Positions 1 through 7,967 of a stretch of 34,433 nucleotides of DNA are shown here, in pieces. The notes beneath the pieces are model-generated. The model searched no databases, was not told the origin of the DNA, and was given only the letters and a program-made list of their open reading frames with translations. Source of the stretch: Betaproteobacteria bacterium (GTDB lineage: Bacteria > Pseudomonadota > Gammaproteobacteria > Burkholderiales > SG8-39); assembly GCA_947466535.1 (NCBI GenBank), contig CANIEV010000022.1:1-34433 (forward strand). Direction: 5' to 3'. The position numbers and the translations under genes are program-made. Position 1 is the first letter of the stretch, and every line of letters begins with the position of its first letter.

Positions 1-662
1 AAGACGCCGAATACCACGCCTACCTCGAACTCGCGCACGAGGCGGCGGGGCTCGCGAAAGAATCGGATTCGGGCGGTGCGCTCGTGCTGATGCACGGCCT
101 CTCGGGCTCGGGCAAGAGCACGCTCGCGCGCGAACTCGCCGGCCTGTTCCACGCGCTGCGCCTGCGCTCGGACGTGGAACGCAAGCGCATGCACAGTCTT
201 GCGCCGCTTGCGCGCGCTGGCGCAGAGGACGATGCCGGCCTCTACGGCAAGGAAGCGAACGCGCGCACCTACGACCGTCTCGCCTACCTTGCGCGGCCGC
301 TGCTTCGCGAGGGCTATCCGGTGATTATCGACGCCGCCTTCCTCGACCGCCGCGAGCGCCTGCGCTTTCGCGATCTCTCGCGGGAGCTGGGCGTGCCGTT
401 TGTAATCGTCTCCTGCACCGCGCCGGAATCGCTGCTGCGCGAGCGGGTGGCCGCGCGCGCGGAGCAGGGCAGCGATGCTTCGGACGCCGGGCTTCGCGTG
501 CTCGAACTGCAGCTCTCCCGTACCATGCCGCCGGGCGACGACGAATCCGGGGCGTTCCTGTACGTGGATGCCGCGGCGCTCACGAGCGGCGTGCCGGGCA
601 AGCTGGTGAACCTGCTGCAGGACCGGCTCGGCCTCACCGTCGATCCGCTACCAAAGAGCTGA
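1..662 (+). CDS. AAA-type P-loop kinase domain protein, C-terminal part (5' end outside window)
   Basis: The reading frame is open to the left edge of the window (codons in register from base 3), so the ATG at 84 is internal and the true start lies upstream. The visible part carries a Walker A motif GLSGSGKST just after position 84, followed by an Arg-rich region and a SDVERKR segment typical of the zeta-toxin/gluconate-kinase-like AAA_33 family. Residues before it (a DAEYHAYLELA segment) fit the linker of the bifunctional family in which an aminoglycoside-phosphotransferase-like domain precedes this ATPase domain (COG2187 plus COG0645). The substrate of such proteins is not known. It ends 19 nt before the GST gene and may be cotranscribed with it. 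The domain call is firm; the fusion is inferred from the linker only. Confidence 0.75.
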   Translation, partial: DAEYHAYLELAHEAAGLAKESDSGGALVLMHGLSGSGKSTLARELAGLFHALRLRSDVERKRMHSLAPLARAGAEDDAGLYGKEANARTYDRLAYLARPLLREGYPVIIDAAFLDRRERLRFRDLSRELGVPFVIVSCTAPESLLRERVAARAEQGSDASDAGLRVLELQLSRTMPPGDDESGAFLYVDAAALTSGVPGKLVNLLQDRLGLTVDPLPKS

Positions 663-681
663 AACCGAAGGGACTGCAAAC

Positions 682-1392
682 ATGCGATACGAACTCTATT
701 ACTGGCCCTCTATCCAGGGGCGCGGCGAATTCATCCGGCTGGCGTTGGAGGAGGCGGGTGCGGACTACGTCGATGTCGCGCGCCGCGCGGGCGGCGTTCC
801 CGCCCTGTTGAAGGTGCTCAACGACCCGAAGACGAAGACGCCCGCGTTCGCGCCGCCGATCCTGAAGGCGGGCAAGGTGACGCTTGCGCAGACCGCCAAC
901 ATCCTGCAGTTCCTGGGGGCCCGCCTCGGGCTTGCGCCGGCGTCGGAAGCGGGGCGGCTCTTTGTGCACCAGCTGCAGCTCACCGTGTCGGATTTCGTGG
1001 ACGAGATCCACGACAGCCATCACCCGATCGCAAGCAGCCTGTACTACGAAGACCAGAAAAAGGAGTCCATTCGCCGCGCGCCACACCTCACGCGCGAGCG
1101 TCTGCCCAAGTTCTTCAACTATTTCGAGAGCGTGTTGAAGCGCAACGGCAAGTACCTTGCGGGATCGAAGATAAGCTACGCCGACCTGTCGGTGTTCCAG
1201 GTGATCGACGGTCTGCGCTACGCCTTCCCGAAGGCGATGAAAAAGCTGGAACCGAAATACCCGCTCATCGTTTCATTGCACGATCGCGTTGCCGCGCGTC
1301 CGAACATCGCCGCCTACCTCGCCTCGAAGCGGCGCATTGCCTTCAACCAGATGGGCGTGTTCCGGCGCTACCCCGAGCTGGACCGCGGGTGA
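682..1392 (+). CDS. Glutathione S-transferase family protein
   Basis: A 236-residue cytosolic protein with the two-domain GST layout. The N-terminal thioredoxin-like domain starts MRYELYYWPSIQGRGEFIRL, with the Tyr and Arg residues usual in sigma/mu-like enzymes, and a TVAQT-type segment (KVTLAQTANILQFL, about residues 69-82) occupies the place of the glutathione-binding cis-Pro/SNAIL region. The all-helical C-terminal domain contains GKYLAGSKISYADLSVFQV (about 155-173), which includes the conserved N-capping box. AAGGGA lies 8 nt before the ATG and supports the start. GSTs conjugate glutathione to electrophiles or open epoxides. Its closeness to a convergent boxB (epoxide-forming enzyme) is suggestive, but a functional link is inference. 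The specific substrate cannot be read from sequence. Confidence 0.85.
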   Translation: MRYELYYWPSIQGRGEFIRLALEEAGADYVDVARRAGGVPALLKVLNDPKTKTPAFAPPILKAGKVTLAQTANILQFLGARLGLAPASEAGRLFVHQLQLTVSDFVDEIHDSHHPIASSLYYEDQKKESIRRAPHLTRERLPKFFNYFESVLKRNGKYLAGSKISYADLSVFQVIDGLRYAFPKAMKKLEPKYPLIVSLHDRVAARPNIAAYLASKRRIAFNQMGVFRRYPELDRG

Positions 1393-1482
1393 GTTGCGGG
1401 ATTTAGCAATCGAATTATCCGGTTTCACGCATGCTTAATTGACCTGTAAAAGACAATTGACGACTTTTATCCCGGTGCCATT

Positions 1483-1656
1483 GGAGATTGCTTCGCTGCG
1501 CTCGCAATGACTTTTGGGGTGTCATCGGGAGGACGGGGATTGCTTCGCTGGGCTCGCAATGACTTGGGGGGTGTCATCGGGAGGACGGAGATTGCTTCGC
1601 TGCGCTCGCAATGACCTGGGGGGTGTCATCGCGAGGAGCGCAGCGACGCGGCGATC
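1483..1656. repeat. Dispersed palindromic repeat cluster A (three tandem copies plus one inverted)
   Basis: Three direct copies of a unit containing GATTGCTTCGCTG and CTCGCAATGAC start (at GATTGC) at 1486, 1538 and 1590, an exact 52-nt period. They are followed by an inverted copy at 1625-1656 that begins GTCATCGCGAGGAGCGCAGC. The spacers between units are also near-identical, so the array arose by tandem duplication. The same repeat occurs in clusters at 14942-15233 and 18493-18595. It fills the convergent gap between the GST and boxB genes, where no ordinary terminator is visible. No protein is encoded; open frames across it arise from the repeat itself. Confidence 0.85.
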
Positions 1657-1669
1657 TCTGCTCGGCCAC

Positions 1670-3076
1670 CTAGAACCGCACGTACTCGAAATCCACCGCC
1701 TGACTGTTGATGCCCCGCATCGGCGGGGCGATCCAACCGGCCATCTTGCCGATGTCGTGCACCGGCTGCATCAGCGCGGCCAGATGCGCGCGGTCGGCGG
1801 CGGTGGGCAGCCACTCGGCGCGGCGCGATTCGAAGGTCGCCACATCCACCGGATCGCCCGCGGGCGAACAGTGCAGGCCCTCGTAGACGCCGAAGTTGCG
1901 GTTGAAGCGCGGCGAGGGCAGGGTGAGTTCCTGCTCCACGCCCGCGCGTCGCAGGGTGCGGTTCCAGCGGCTCATCAGGAGCTGCACTTCCTTCAGGTAC
2001 TCGCGGCGCATCAGGCCGTTCAGCGCGTGGCGCATCGGCACCTCCACCTGCGCGAAGCCGCCCGCCTCGCGCCGCTCCACTCTCACCGGGTCGTCGAGGC
2101 GCCGATGATCGGCGAAACCCGCTTCGTGGATACGGCCCTTGATGCCGGCGTCGAACGCCTGCGCCGCGCGCGGTGATTCGTCGTTGCCGAAAAGATCGTA
2201 TATCCGCGGTGCCCAGAAATTGAAGAAGCGCTGAATCATCGCCAACGGTATGCCGCCAAAGGGCGCGATGTCGTCGGTGTCGTGCTCGCGCATGAGTTCC
2301 AACGTTCGCTCGATCACGCGGCGCAGGCCGTCCTCGCCGATGAACATGTGGTGCGCTTCCTCGGTGAGCATGAACTGCGCGGTGCGCGCGAGCGGGTCGA
2401 AGGCCGATTCCGACACAGAGTGCAGCTGGTACTTGCCGTCGCGGTCGGCAAGAAAACACCATATGAAAAACGACAGCCAGTCCGATACCGGATTGTTGAA
2501 GGCATCGAGCAGCCGGCGGTTGTCACCCGAACCGGATCGGCGCGAGAGCAGCCCCTCCGCGTCGTCTCGACCTTCCGCGCCGAAGTGTTCAAACAGCAGG
2601 TGCACCATCGACCAGAGGTGGCGGCCTTCCTCTACCGAAAACTGCAGCAGGTTGCGCAGGTCGTAGAGGCTGGGCGCGGTTTGCGCGAGCAGGCGGCTCT
2701 GCTCCACCGAACCCGGCTCGGTGTCGCCCTGGATGACGAGCAGCTTTTTCATGTAGCCGCGGTGCTCCGAGGGCAACGTCTGCCACACCGGCTGCCCTGC
2801 CACCTCGCCAAAGAGCGCTGTGCGCGGCTTCGGGTTCGTCTGGAACACGCCCCAGCGGTACTGCGACAGCGGCACGAAACCGTAGGCCGCCCAGCCGTCC
2901 GAATCCACGCCCACCGGCGTGCGCAGGTACACCTCGTTGTCGCGGATGCCTGCCGGCCCGCAGTCGTGCCACCACTCCCGGTAGCCGCCCTGGAACCATT
3001 CGAGCAGGCGCAGCAGCTCCGGCCGCCCGGCGAGGCCGACGTTGTTCGGGACGGAGCAGGCGAGGTCGACGGTCAT
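1670..3076 (-). CDS. boxB: Benzoyl-CoA 2,3-epoxidase, oxygenase component BoxB
   Basis: A 468-residue soluble diiron protein, matching the usual BoxB length of about 470. BoxB with its reductase BoxA turns benzoyl-CoA into the 2,3-epoxide in aerobic CoA-dependent benzoate breakdown. Counting from the chosen start, the residues E120, E150, H153, D211, E240 and H243 sit in GDTE, SVEEGRH, LADRD and TEEAHH contexts. These are the same numbers recalled for the diiron ligands of the characterised Azoarcus enzyme, which also supports the start at 3076. The frame stays open far upstream, but that part is a shadow of the neighbouring amidohydrolase gene. The ATG overlaps the TGA of that gene by 4 nt, so translation is probably coupled. 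No BoxA or BoxC is encoded in this window, so partner proteins must lie elsewhere, or the substrate may be another aryl-CoA. Confidence 0.9.
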   Translation of the reverse strand: MTVDLACSVPNNVGLAGRPELLRLLEWFQGGYREWWHDCGPAGIRDNEVYLRTPVGVDSDGWAAYGFVPLSQYRWGVFQTNPKPRTALFGEVAGQPVWQTLPSEHRGYMKKLLVIQGDTEPGSVEQSRLLAQTAPSLYDLRNLLQFSVEEGRHLWSMVHLLFEHFGAEGRDDAEGLLSRRSGSGDNRRLLDAFNNPVSDWLSFFIWCFLADRDGKYQLHSVSESAFDPLARTAQFMLTEEAHHMFIGEDGLRRVIERTLELMREHDTDDIAPFGGIPLAMIQRFFNFWAPRIYDLFGNDESPRAAQAFDAGIKGRIHEAGFADHRRLDDPVRVERREAGGFAQVEVPMRHALNGLMRREYLKEVQLLMSRWNRTLRRAGVEQELTLPSPRFNRNFGVYEGLHCSPAGDPVDVATFESRRAEWLPTAADRAHLAALMQPVHDIGKMAGWIAPPMRGINSQAVDFEYVRF

Positions 3077-4266
3077 GTCGGAAGCCTGCGCCGAACCCGT
3101 TGCGCGTCCTGCACGCCGCCCAGCCCCGGCATCAGGCGCAGCGCATTCCCGCGCTCGATGCCCGCGATCTGCGCGCGGGTGAAGCCGACCGTCCGGATCG
3201 CGGCGACCGGGTCGTCGATGCTGGTGGAGCCCCACGGAAAGTCGCTGCCGAGCATCAGGTGTTCGGGCGAGGCGATGTCCAGCAGCGGCGCGAGCGCGCC
3301 CGCGCCCTGCACCTGGGTGAGTTCGAAATGGAGCTTGCGAAGCTCGTGCATCGGGCCGTGGGGCAGACGCGCGGCGAGCTTCGGGTTCGCCTGCGCGAGC
3401 CGCGCGATGCGCCCGGCGAACAGCGGCACCGCGCTGCCGCCGTGGGCGAAGATGAAGCGGATGTCCGGATACCGGGAGAGGCTGCCGCTGTAGAGCAGGC
3501 TCATCACCGCGCGCACCGTGTCGAACAGGAATTCGACCTGCGCATCGGGCACGTCCTCGATCAGGTTGGTGCAGCACGGCGCCGCGGTCGGATGAAAAAA
3601 CACCACCGCCTTGCGCCGGTTCAGTTCCTCGAACACCGGCGCGAACGACGCATGCCCCGGCCATTGGTTGCGGTAGCTTGTCATCAGCACCACGCCGTCG
3701 GCGCGCAGCTCATCGAAGGCGTATTCGATCTCGCGCAGGCTGCCGTCGGTGTCGGGCAGCGGCAGCGCGGCGAAACTGCCAAAACGCCCGGGATAGTCGC
3801 GCGCCATCTTCGCGGCGTACTCGTTGCACTCGCGCGCGATGCGGCGTCCCTCGGCGGCATCGCCAAACCACACCCCGGGCGCGGAGACGGAGGTCACCGA
3901 GGTCGCTACGCCCGCGCGGTCCATTTCTTCGATCGAGCGCTCCGGCGTCCAGGCCGATATGCGCTGCCACACCGACGCGGCGGCGGCAGCGCCGAGGCGT
4001 TCCTGACCGAGCGCGACGAGGTAGCGAGGCGGGATGATGTGATGGTGCACGTCGATGCGTTGCGGCCTGCTGCCCGCGCCCGACGCCCGCGATTGTTTTT
4101 TCTTTGCCGCGGCGGGTGCCTTGGAAGCTGCGCGCACGCGGCCCGCATTGCCTGCGGTGAAAAGCCCGCCGCGTGGGATGCAGCCCGCGCATCCCAGGCC
4201 GTGCAGGCCGATCTGCGGGGAATGCAGCGCCGCACCGTTCGGTGCGATCAATCCCGCGCCGTTCAC
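3073..4266 (-). CDS. ACMSD-like amidohydrolase (amidohydrolase 2 family)
   Basis: A 397-residue TIM-barrel metal hydrolase of the family that includes 2-amino-3-carboxymuconate-6-semialdehyde decarboxylase and gamma-resorcylate decarboxylase. Visible metal-site residues are H74 and H76 in VHHH, H225 in VFFHP, H275 in FAHGG and D342 in GSDFPWG, so the zinc site appears complete. Such enzymes decarboxylate or hydrolyse aromatic or ring-cleavage acids. The substrate is unknown here, but translational coupling to boxB (4-nt overlap) and to the Bug protein (GTG start overlapping its TGA by 4 nt) ties it to aromatic acid use. The first 70 residues are unusual: an Ala/Gly/Lys-rich stretch with a CAGC pair and no clear signal peptide. 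No better start exists between this GTG and the HHH motif. Confidence 0.8.
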   Translation of the reverse strand: MNGAGLIAPNGAALHSPQIGLHGLGCAGCIPRGGLFTAGNAGRVRAASKAPAAAKKKQSRASGAGSRPQRIDVHHHIIPPRYLVALGQERLGAAAAASVWQRISAWTPERSIEEMDRAGVATSVTSVSAPGVWFGDAAEGRRIARECNEYAAKMARDYPGRFGSFAALPLPDTDGSLREIEYAFDELRADGVVLMTSYRNQWPGHASFAPVFEELNRRKAVVFFHPTAAPCCTNLIEDVPDAQVEFLFDTVRAVMSLLYSGSLSRYPDIRFIFAHGGSAVPLFAGRIARLAQANPKLAARLPHGPMHELRKLHFELTQVQGAGALAPLLDIASPEHLMLGSDFPWGSTSIDDPVAAIRTVGFTRAQIAGIERGNALRLMPGLGGVQDAQRVRRRLPT

Positions 4267-5258
4267 TGGTTCGCCAGCCCGAGGGACTTCACCAGCGGCA
4301 CAAAGAAGTTCACATCGCGCCGGATCATCGAACTCATCTCAGCCGGCGGAATGTAGGTTGCTTCGGCGAACTTGCTCAGGCGTTCGGCCACGTCCGGCAT
4401 GGCGCTCACCTTTTTGAGCTCCGCGCCCAGCCGGTCGATGATCGCCTGCGGCGTGCCCGCCGGTGCGGCGATGCCGAAATACGAGGTGCCGAACATCTCG
4501 TCGCCGAGACCCAGCTCGGCGAAGGTCGGCGTCTCGGGCAACTGCGAAAGCCGCCTCGGGCCGCCCACCGCAATCGCGCGAAGCCGGCCGTCGCGCACCA
4601 GATCGAGCAGGCTGCCCCCGGCCACGAATTGCACTTCGCCCACCATCGCCGCCTGGAAACTCGCTGCGCCGCCCTTGTAGGGCACGTGCGCGAGGTTGAG
4701 ACCGAGCTTCGCGTTCAGCGCCTCGAAACCCAGGTGCGGCAGCGAGCCGATGCCGTAGGTGCCGTAGTTGAGCGCATTGGGCGAGGCGCGCGCCACGCGG
4801 ACGAGATCCTCGATCGTGCGCACCGGCAGCTTCGGGTTCACCGCGAGGATCATGCCGCTGAAGCGCATCAGCGTGCCGACGAAGGCGAAGTCCTTCAGCG
4901 GGTCGTAGGGCGGAGTCTTCTGCAGCGACGGGATGATGCTCATCAGGTCGGCATTGAAGGTGACCAGCGTGTAGCCGTCGGGCGCGGCGCGCATCACCGA
5001 CTGCATGGCGATCAGCCCGCCCGCGCCGGTGCGATTCTCCACCAGCACCGGCTGGCCGAGCGCCTGCGACCACTTGTCCGCGAGCACGCGCGCGCCGATG
5101 TCGAAGGCCGAGCCGCCGGCGGCAAACGGCACCACCAGCTTCACCGGCCGGTTCGGGTAGTCCGAACCCTGCGCGCCCGCGGCGACAGGCACCAGCATCG
5201 AAAGGATCAAGGCCAGCAAAGGCAGCGCGCGTTGAAGTCGAGTCGTGTTCATTTTCAT
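4263..5258 (-). CDS. Bug/TctC-family periplasmic solute-binding protein
   Basis: A 331-residue exported protein. The N-terminus has a basic start, a hydrophobic core (LPLLALILSMLVPVAA) and a likely signal peptidase site near AGAQG, at about residue 30. The mature part begins YPNRPVKLVVPFAAGGSAFDIGAR, the Bug-family opening with the ligand-binding loop and its Asp, followed by VENRTGAGG and VPYKGGAASFQAAMVGEV, all family hallmarks. These proteins bind carboxylates in the periplasm, as parts of tripartite tricarboxylate transporters or as orphan receptors. No TctA or TctB gene is near, so it is an orphan copy. It sits between the VOC gene (18 nt upstream) and the amidohydrolase (4-nt overlap), so its ligand is probably the substrate of that operon. 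Confidence 0.92.
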   Translation of the reverse strand: MKMNTTRLQRALPLLALILSMLVPVAAGAQGSDYPNRPVKLVVPFAAGGSAFDIGARVLADKWSQALGQPVLVENRTGAGGLIAMQSVMRAAPDGYTLVTFNADLMSIIPSLQKTPPYDPLKDFAFVGTLMRFSGMILAVNPKLPVRTIEDLVRVARASPNALNYGTYGIGSLPHLGFEALNAKLGLNLAHVPYKGGAASFQAAMVGEVQFVAGGSLLDLVRDGRLRAIAVGGPRRLSQLPETPTFAELGLGDEMFGTSYFGIAAPAGTPQAIIDRLGAELKKVSAMPDVAERLSKFAEATYIPPAEMSSMIRRDVNFFVPLVKSLGLANQ

Positions 5259-5276
5259 GGAAAGCCTGTGCGCCGT

Positions 5277-5807
5277 TCAGGCGGTGGCCTTCTTCGCATC
5301 CGCGGGAATCTCCCAGCCGGCTTTCTTTTTCGCCTGCCAGCGTGCGAGATCGGCCTCGGCGGTTTTGGTCATCTCGGCCAGTTGCGGCAGGTTGTGGTTC
5401 CACACCATTTCCAGCCGGTGGCCTGAAGGCTCGAAGAAATAGATCGACATGCTGAAGCCGTGATCCACCGGGCCGATCACATGCCCGCCCCACGCCTGCA
5501 CCCGGCGCTTGACCTCGAGCAGCGCCTCTTCGCTGCCCACGTCGAGCGCGAGATGCTGCACCCAGGCGGGCGTGTTGGTGTCCTTCATCGCCTCCGGCGA
5601 GAGCGGCACGTCGATGAAATCGAGCAGGCTGCCGTCCTCCATCTCGAGGAACACGTTCAGGTGCGGACTGAACTCGCCGGTGGAGGGCACGCGGTCAAGG
5701 CTCGGCGCCGCGGCGAGCTTCATGCCCAGCACCTCGGTGTAGAAACGCGCGGTCTCGCCCGCGTCCTTGCAGCGAAGCGCAACGTGGTGAAGTTTCTTAA
5801 GGATCAT
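5277..5807 (-). CDS. VOC (glyoxalase/extradiol dioxygenase-type) superfamily protein
   Basis: A 176-residue protein of the vicinal oxygen chelate fold. It begins MILKKLHHVALRCKDAGET, where the His near residue 7-8 is the first metal ligand; WVQHLALDV supplies the second and SGHRLEMVWN the Glu, the normal metal triad. The start at 5807 is chosen because GGAGGAGGAAAAC lies directly before it; an in-frame ATG 24 nt further up would bury that ribosome site. The last 40 residues are polar and Ala/Lys-rich. The family covers lactoylglutathione lyases, epimerases and ring-cleavage enzymes, and the reaction cannot be fixed from sequence. It is the first gene of the VOC, Bug, amidohydrolase, boxB operon. 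Confidence 0.85.
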   Translation of the reverse strand: MILKKLHHVALRCKDAGETARFYTEVLGMKLAAAPSLDRVPSTGEFSPHLNVFLEMEDGSLLDFIDVPLSPEAMKDTNTPAWVQHLALDVGSEEALLEVKRRVQAWGGHVIGPVDHGFSMSIYFFEPSGHRLEMVWNHNLPQLAEMTKTAEADLARWQAKKKAGWEIPADAKKATA

Positions 5808-5840
5808 GGTGTTTTCCTCCTCCAAAGGCACTGCGTACGG

Positions 5841-5939
5841 CTACTGCAAGACCAGCATCGGCATATTCGCCGCACCTGCATCTCCGCGTTTTGAAACGCG
5901 TACACGGTCGAACGAGGCGAGCAGTTCGTCACGGGTCAT
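5841..5939 (-). pseudogene. N-terminal remnant of an HNH-type restriction endonuclease
   Basis: A 32-codon reading frame, MTRDELLASFDRVRVSKRGD and twelve more residues ending MPMLVLQ, then TAG. It resembles the very start of the HNH restriction-type family that opens with a D-L-L-x-x-F-D-x-L-R-V-x-x-R-G-D pattern followed by a KPLLLL helix. Here that helix reads MPMLVLQ and the frame stops. Nothing of the remaining 250 or so residues follows, because the gene for the VOC protein begins immediately after. I read it as a fossil left by a deletion. The intact HNH gene sits 75 nt away on the other strand, so this looks like a decayed defence locus. It could also be a chance reading frame; the pattern match is from memory. 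Confidence 0.4.
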
Positions 5940-6014
5940 GGTGGCTATTGTGCCGTTTGCGGCAAGATGGCGTAAATCCGGTTTCTCTCGAAACTCGCAA
6001 AGGGAAGATTGACC

Positions 6015-6839
6015 ATGCCAAGATCACCTTCCGTTCGCTGGTCGCGTGAGCATTTGCTCATTGCGCTCAACCTGTATTGCAAGCTTCCCTTCGGGAGCTT
6101 CGACAAGAGAAATGCTGTAATCAAGGACGTAGCGGTGAAGTTGGGGCGCTCGCCCAGCAGCTTGTCCATGAAGCTGTGCAACTTCGCGTCATTGGATCCA
6201 GTGCAGCAGGCACGCGGTATTCGGGGGCTGCAGGGAGCGTCTGCGCAGGACAGGTTGATCTGGAGCGAATTCCAGACCGGCTCAAATGAACTCGCGCCGG
6301 AGAGCGAGACGCTTCTGCACGATCTGTTCACCAATGACGAACGCGCGGAAGTGGATTTGAGTCGCGGAATTGGCGTTCGGCTCGTGCGTCCGGTTCGACA
6401 GGCATTTCCTCCTTCCGGTCCGACAGAAAGTCGATCAACGGTCAAGGTACGTCGCGGTCAGCAGTTTTTTCGCCAGTCGGTGCTTAACGTCTACGGTTCC
6501 CGGTGCTGTATTACGGGCATCAACGTGCCGCGCTTTCTCGTGGCGAGTCACATCAAGCCGTGGAGCAAGTTCCCGGCGGAAAGGTTGAATCCGCGCAATG
6601 GACTGTGTCTGTCGTCGATTCACGACGCGGCCTTCGACGACGGGCTGATCACTCTGGATTTCGATTGCCGCGTTGTGCTCAGTCGTGATCTGAGGTCGTA
6701 CTTTCCGCAAAAGGCACTGGAGGACAATTTCATTCCGTACGACGGGAGGAAGATATTTTCTTCTGAAAAGTTGGCGGAACCCGATCCTGCATTCCTCGAG
6801 TACCACCGGGAGTCGATTTTCGAAAAACGGAATCGGTAA
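6015..6839 (+). CDS. HNH endonuclease (putative restriction-type, COG3440-like)
   Basis: A 274-residue protein with a C-terminal HNH nuclease domain: CCITG, then VASHIKPW (first His), RLNPRNGLCLSSIHDAAFDDGL, giving the usual S-H-I-x-P-W, N-x-x-N-G and H-D-x-x-F-D elements around residues 170-215. The N-terminal region (WSREHLLIALNLYCKLPFG, then LGRSPSSLSMKLCNFASLDP) is the accompanying domain found in many proteobacterial HNH proteins and resembles a DNA-reading helical module. The ATG at 6015 is chosen over the TTG two codons upstream because AGGGA lies 9 nt before it. It has no methyltransferase partner here and no operon neighbour on the same strand within 100 nt. Its role in restriction of foreign DNA is inferred. 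Confidence 0.82.
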   Translation: MPRSPSVRWSREHLLIALNLYCKLPFGSFDKRNAVIKDVAVKLGRSPSSLSMKLCNFASLDPVQQARGIRGLQGASAQDRLIWSEFQTGSNELAPESETLLHDLFTNDERAEVDLSRGIGVRLVRPVRQAFPPSGPTESRSTVKVRRGQQFFRQSVLNVYGSRCCITGINVPRFLVASHIKPWSKFPAERLNPRNGLCLSSIHDAAFDDGLITLDFDCRVVLSRDLRSYFPQKALEDNFIPYDGRKIFSSEKLAEPDPAFLEYHRESIFEKRNR

Positions 6840-6957
6840 CCGATTGGCGGGGCAATGAATATGCTGCCTCATTCGTGGCGTTAACGGCGTGCCTGGTGTC
6901 ATCCCACAACGGGTGGCATAGTGCCCCTGTGCATGCCGATTTCGAGGAGACCCGCCC

Positions 6958-7938
6958 ATGACATCCCGCCGCCGTTTTCTTCTTGGGGCTAGCGCTGCTG
7001 CCATATCGGGCATTTCGCTTTCTTCCCTGGCCCAAACCCTCACCAAAACCACCCGAATCGTCGTCGGTGCCGCCGCGGGCGGAGGCACGGACGTGATCGC
7101 GCGGCTGGTGGCGGAGAAGTTGCGCGGCAGTTACGCGCCGGCGGTGATCGTGGACAACCGGCCAGGGGCCAACGGGCAGATCGCGGTGGACCTGGTGAAG
7201 GGCGGCGATGCGGACGGCAGCATCATGCTGTTCACGCCCGATTTCCGGATGACGGTGTTTCCGCACAGCCACCGCAAGCTGAACTACGACCCGTTGAAGG
7301 ACTTTGCGCCGGTGGCGATCTGTTCCAAAGGCGCGCTCGCGCTCACCGCCGGGCCGATGCTGCCCGCGAGCGTCACGACGGTGGCGGAGTTCCTGCAGTG
7401 GGCCAGAGCGAATCCGAAGCAGGCGTCCTATGCGACGACCTCGGCGGGCGGCACGCCGCATCTCACAGGGGTGATGCTCGCGCGTGCCTCGGGCGTGGAA
7501 CTCACGCCGGTGCACTACAAGGGCGGCGCGCCCGCGTTGCAGGACCTTCTCGCCGGCCAGACGCCGGTGGCGATCAACCCCGAGGGCGAGGTGCTGCCGC
7601 ATGTGCGCTCCGGCCGCATCCGCGTGCTCGCGGTCACCGGCGCGAAGCGCTCACGTTTCCTGCCCAACGTGCCGACGCTGATCGAGTCGGGCTTCAGGGA
7701 CATCGCGGTGGAACCGTGGCTTGGGTTCTTCGTTCCCGGCAGGACGCCGCCGGAGGCGATCGCGAAGCTGGGTGCGGCGATCGGCGCCGCGCTCAAGGGC
7801 GAGGAGATCGCGGAGGCCTTCTCGCGCGCGGGCACCGATCTCGTATTCGTCGGACCGGAGGAATTCGCCACCGTGCTGCGCGCGGACATCGAGCGCTGGG
7901 GCCCTATCGTGCGGGCGTCGGGGTTTGTGGCGGATTGA
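6958..7938 (+). CDS. Bug/TctC-family solute-binding protein with Tat signal
   Basis: A 326-residue exported binding protein. It starts MTSRRRFLLGASAAAISGIS, a twin-arginine motif (SRRRFLLG) with a moderately hydrophobic core, so export is by the Tat route rather than Sec as in the other three copies of this window. The mature protein shows the Bug markers GAAAGGGTDVIAR, VDNRPGANGQIAV, LNYDPLKDFAPVA and VHYKGGAPALQDLLAGQ. GAGGAG about 10 nt before the ATG supports the start. No transport genes flank it: HNH endonuclease on one side, toxin-antitoxin pair on the other. The ligand is unknown; small dicarboxylates, tricarboxylates and aromatic acids are common in the family. Confidence 0.92.
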   Translation: MTSRRRFLLGASAAAISGISLSSLAQTLTKTTRIVVGAAAGGGTDVIARLVAEKLRGSYAPAVIVDNRPGANGQIAVDLVKGGDADGSIMLFTPDFRMTVFPHSHRKLNYDPLKDFAPVAICSKGALALTAGPMLPASVTTVAEFLQWARANPKQASYATTSAGGTPHLTGVMLARASGVELTPVHYKGGAPALQDLLAGQTPVAINPEGEVLPHVRSGRIRVLAVTGAKRSRFLPNVPTLIESGFRDIAVEPWLGFFVPGRTPPEAIAKLGAAIGAALKGEEIAEAFSRAGTDLVFVGPEEFATVLRADIERWGPIVRASGFVAD

Positions 7939-7967
7939 CGCCACGGACGGCGCGGAATGCCGGCGGT

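Noticed and set aside
1393..1482. Promoter-like TTGACC/TTGACG sequences in the gap after the GST gene
   Set aside because: They point to no gene on the plus strand, only to the repeat array, and no well-spaced -10 box follows.
1483..1656. CRISPR-like regular repeats
   Set aside because: The period is exact at 52 nt, but the spacers are almost the same as each other, and an inverted copy follows. No cas genes are present. It is a tandem array of a dispersed repeat.
2282..3493. Long plus-strand frame of 403 codons opposite boxB and the amidohydrolase
   Set aside because: It is Arg/His/Val-rich with no recognisable domain, typical of the antisense frame of GC-rich genes, and both genes opposite it have intact catalytic motifs.
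3077..3664. Upstream extension of the boxB frame
   Set aside because: This part lacks any BoxB similarity, lies over the amidohydrolase gene, and would shift the diiron ligands away from their known numbers.
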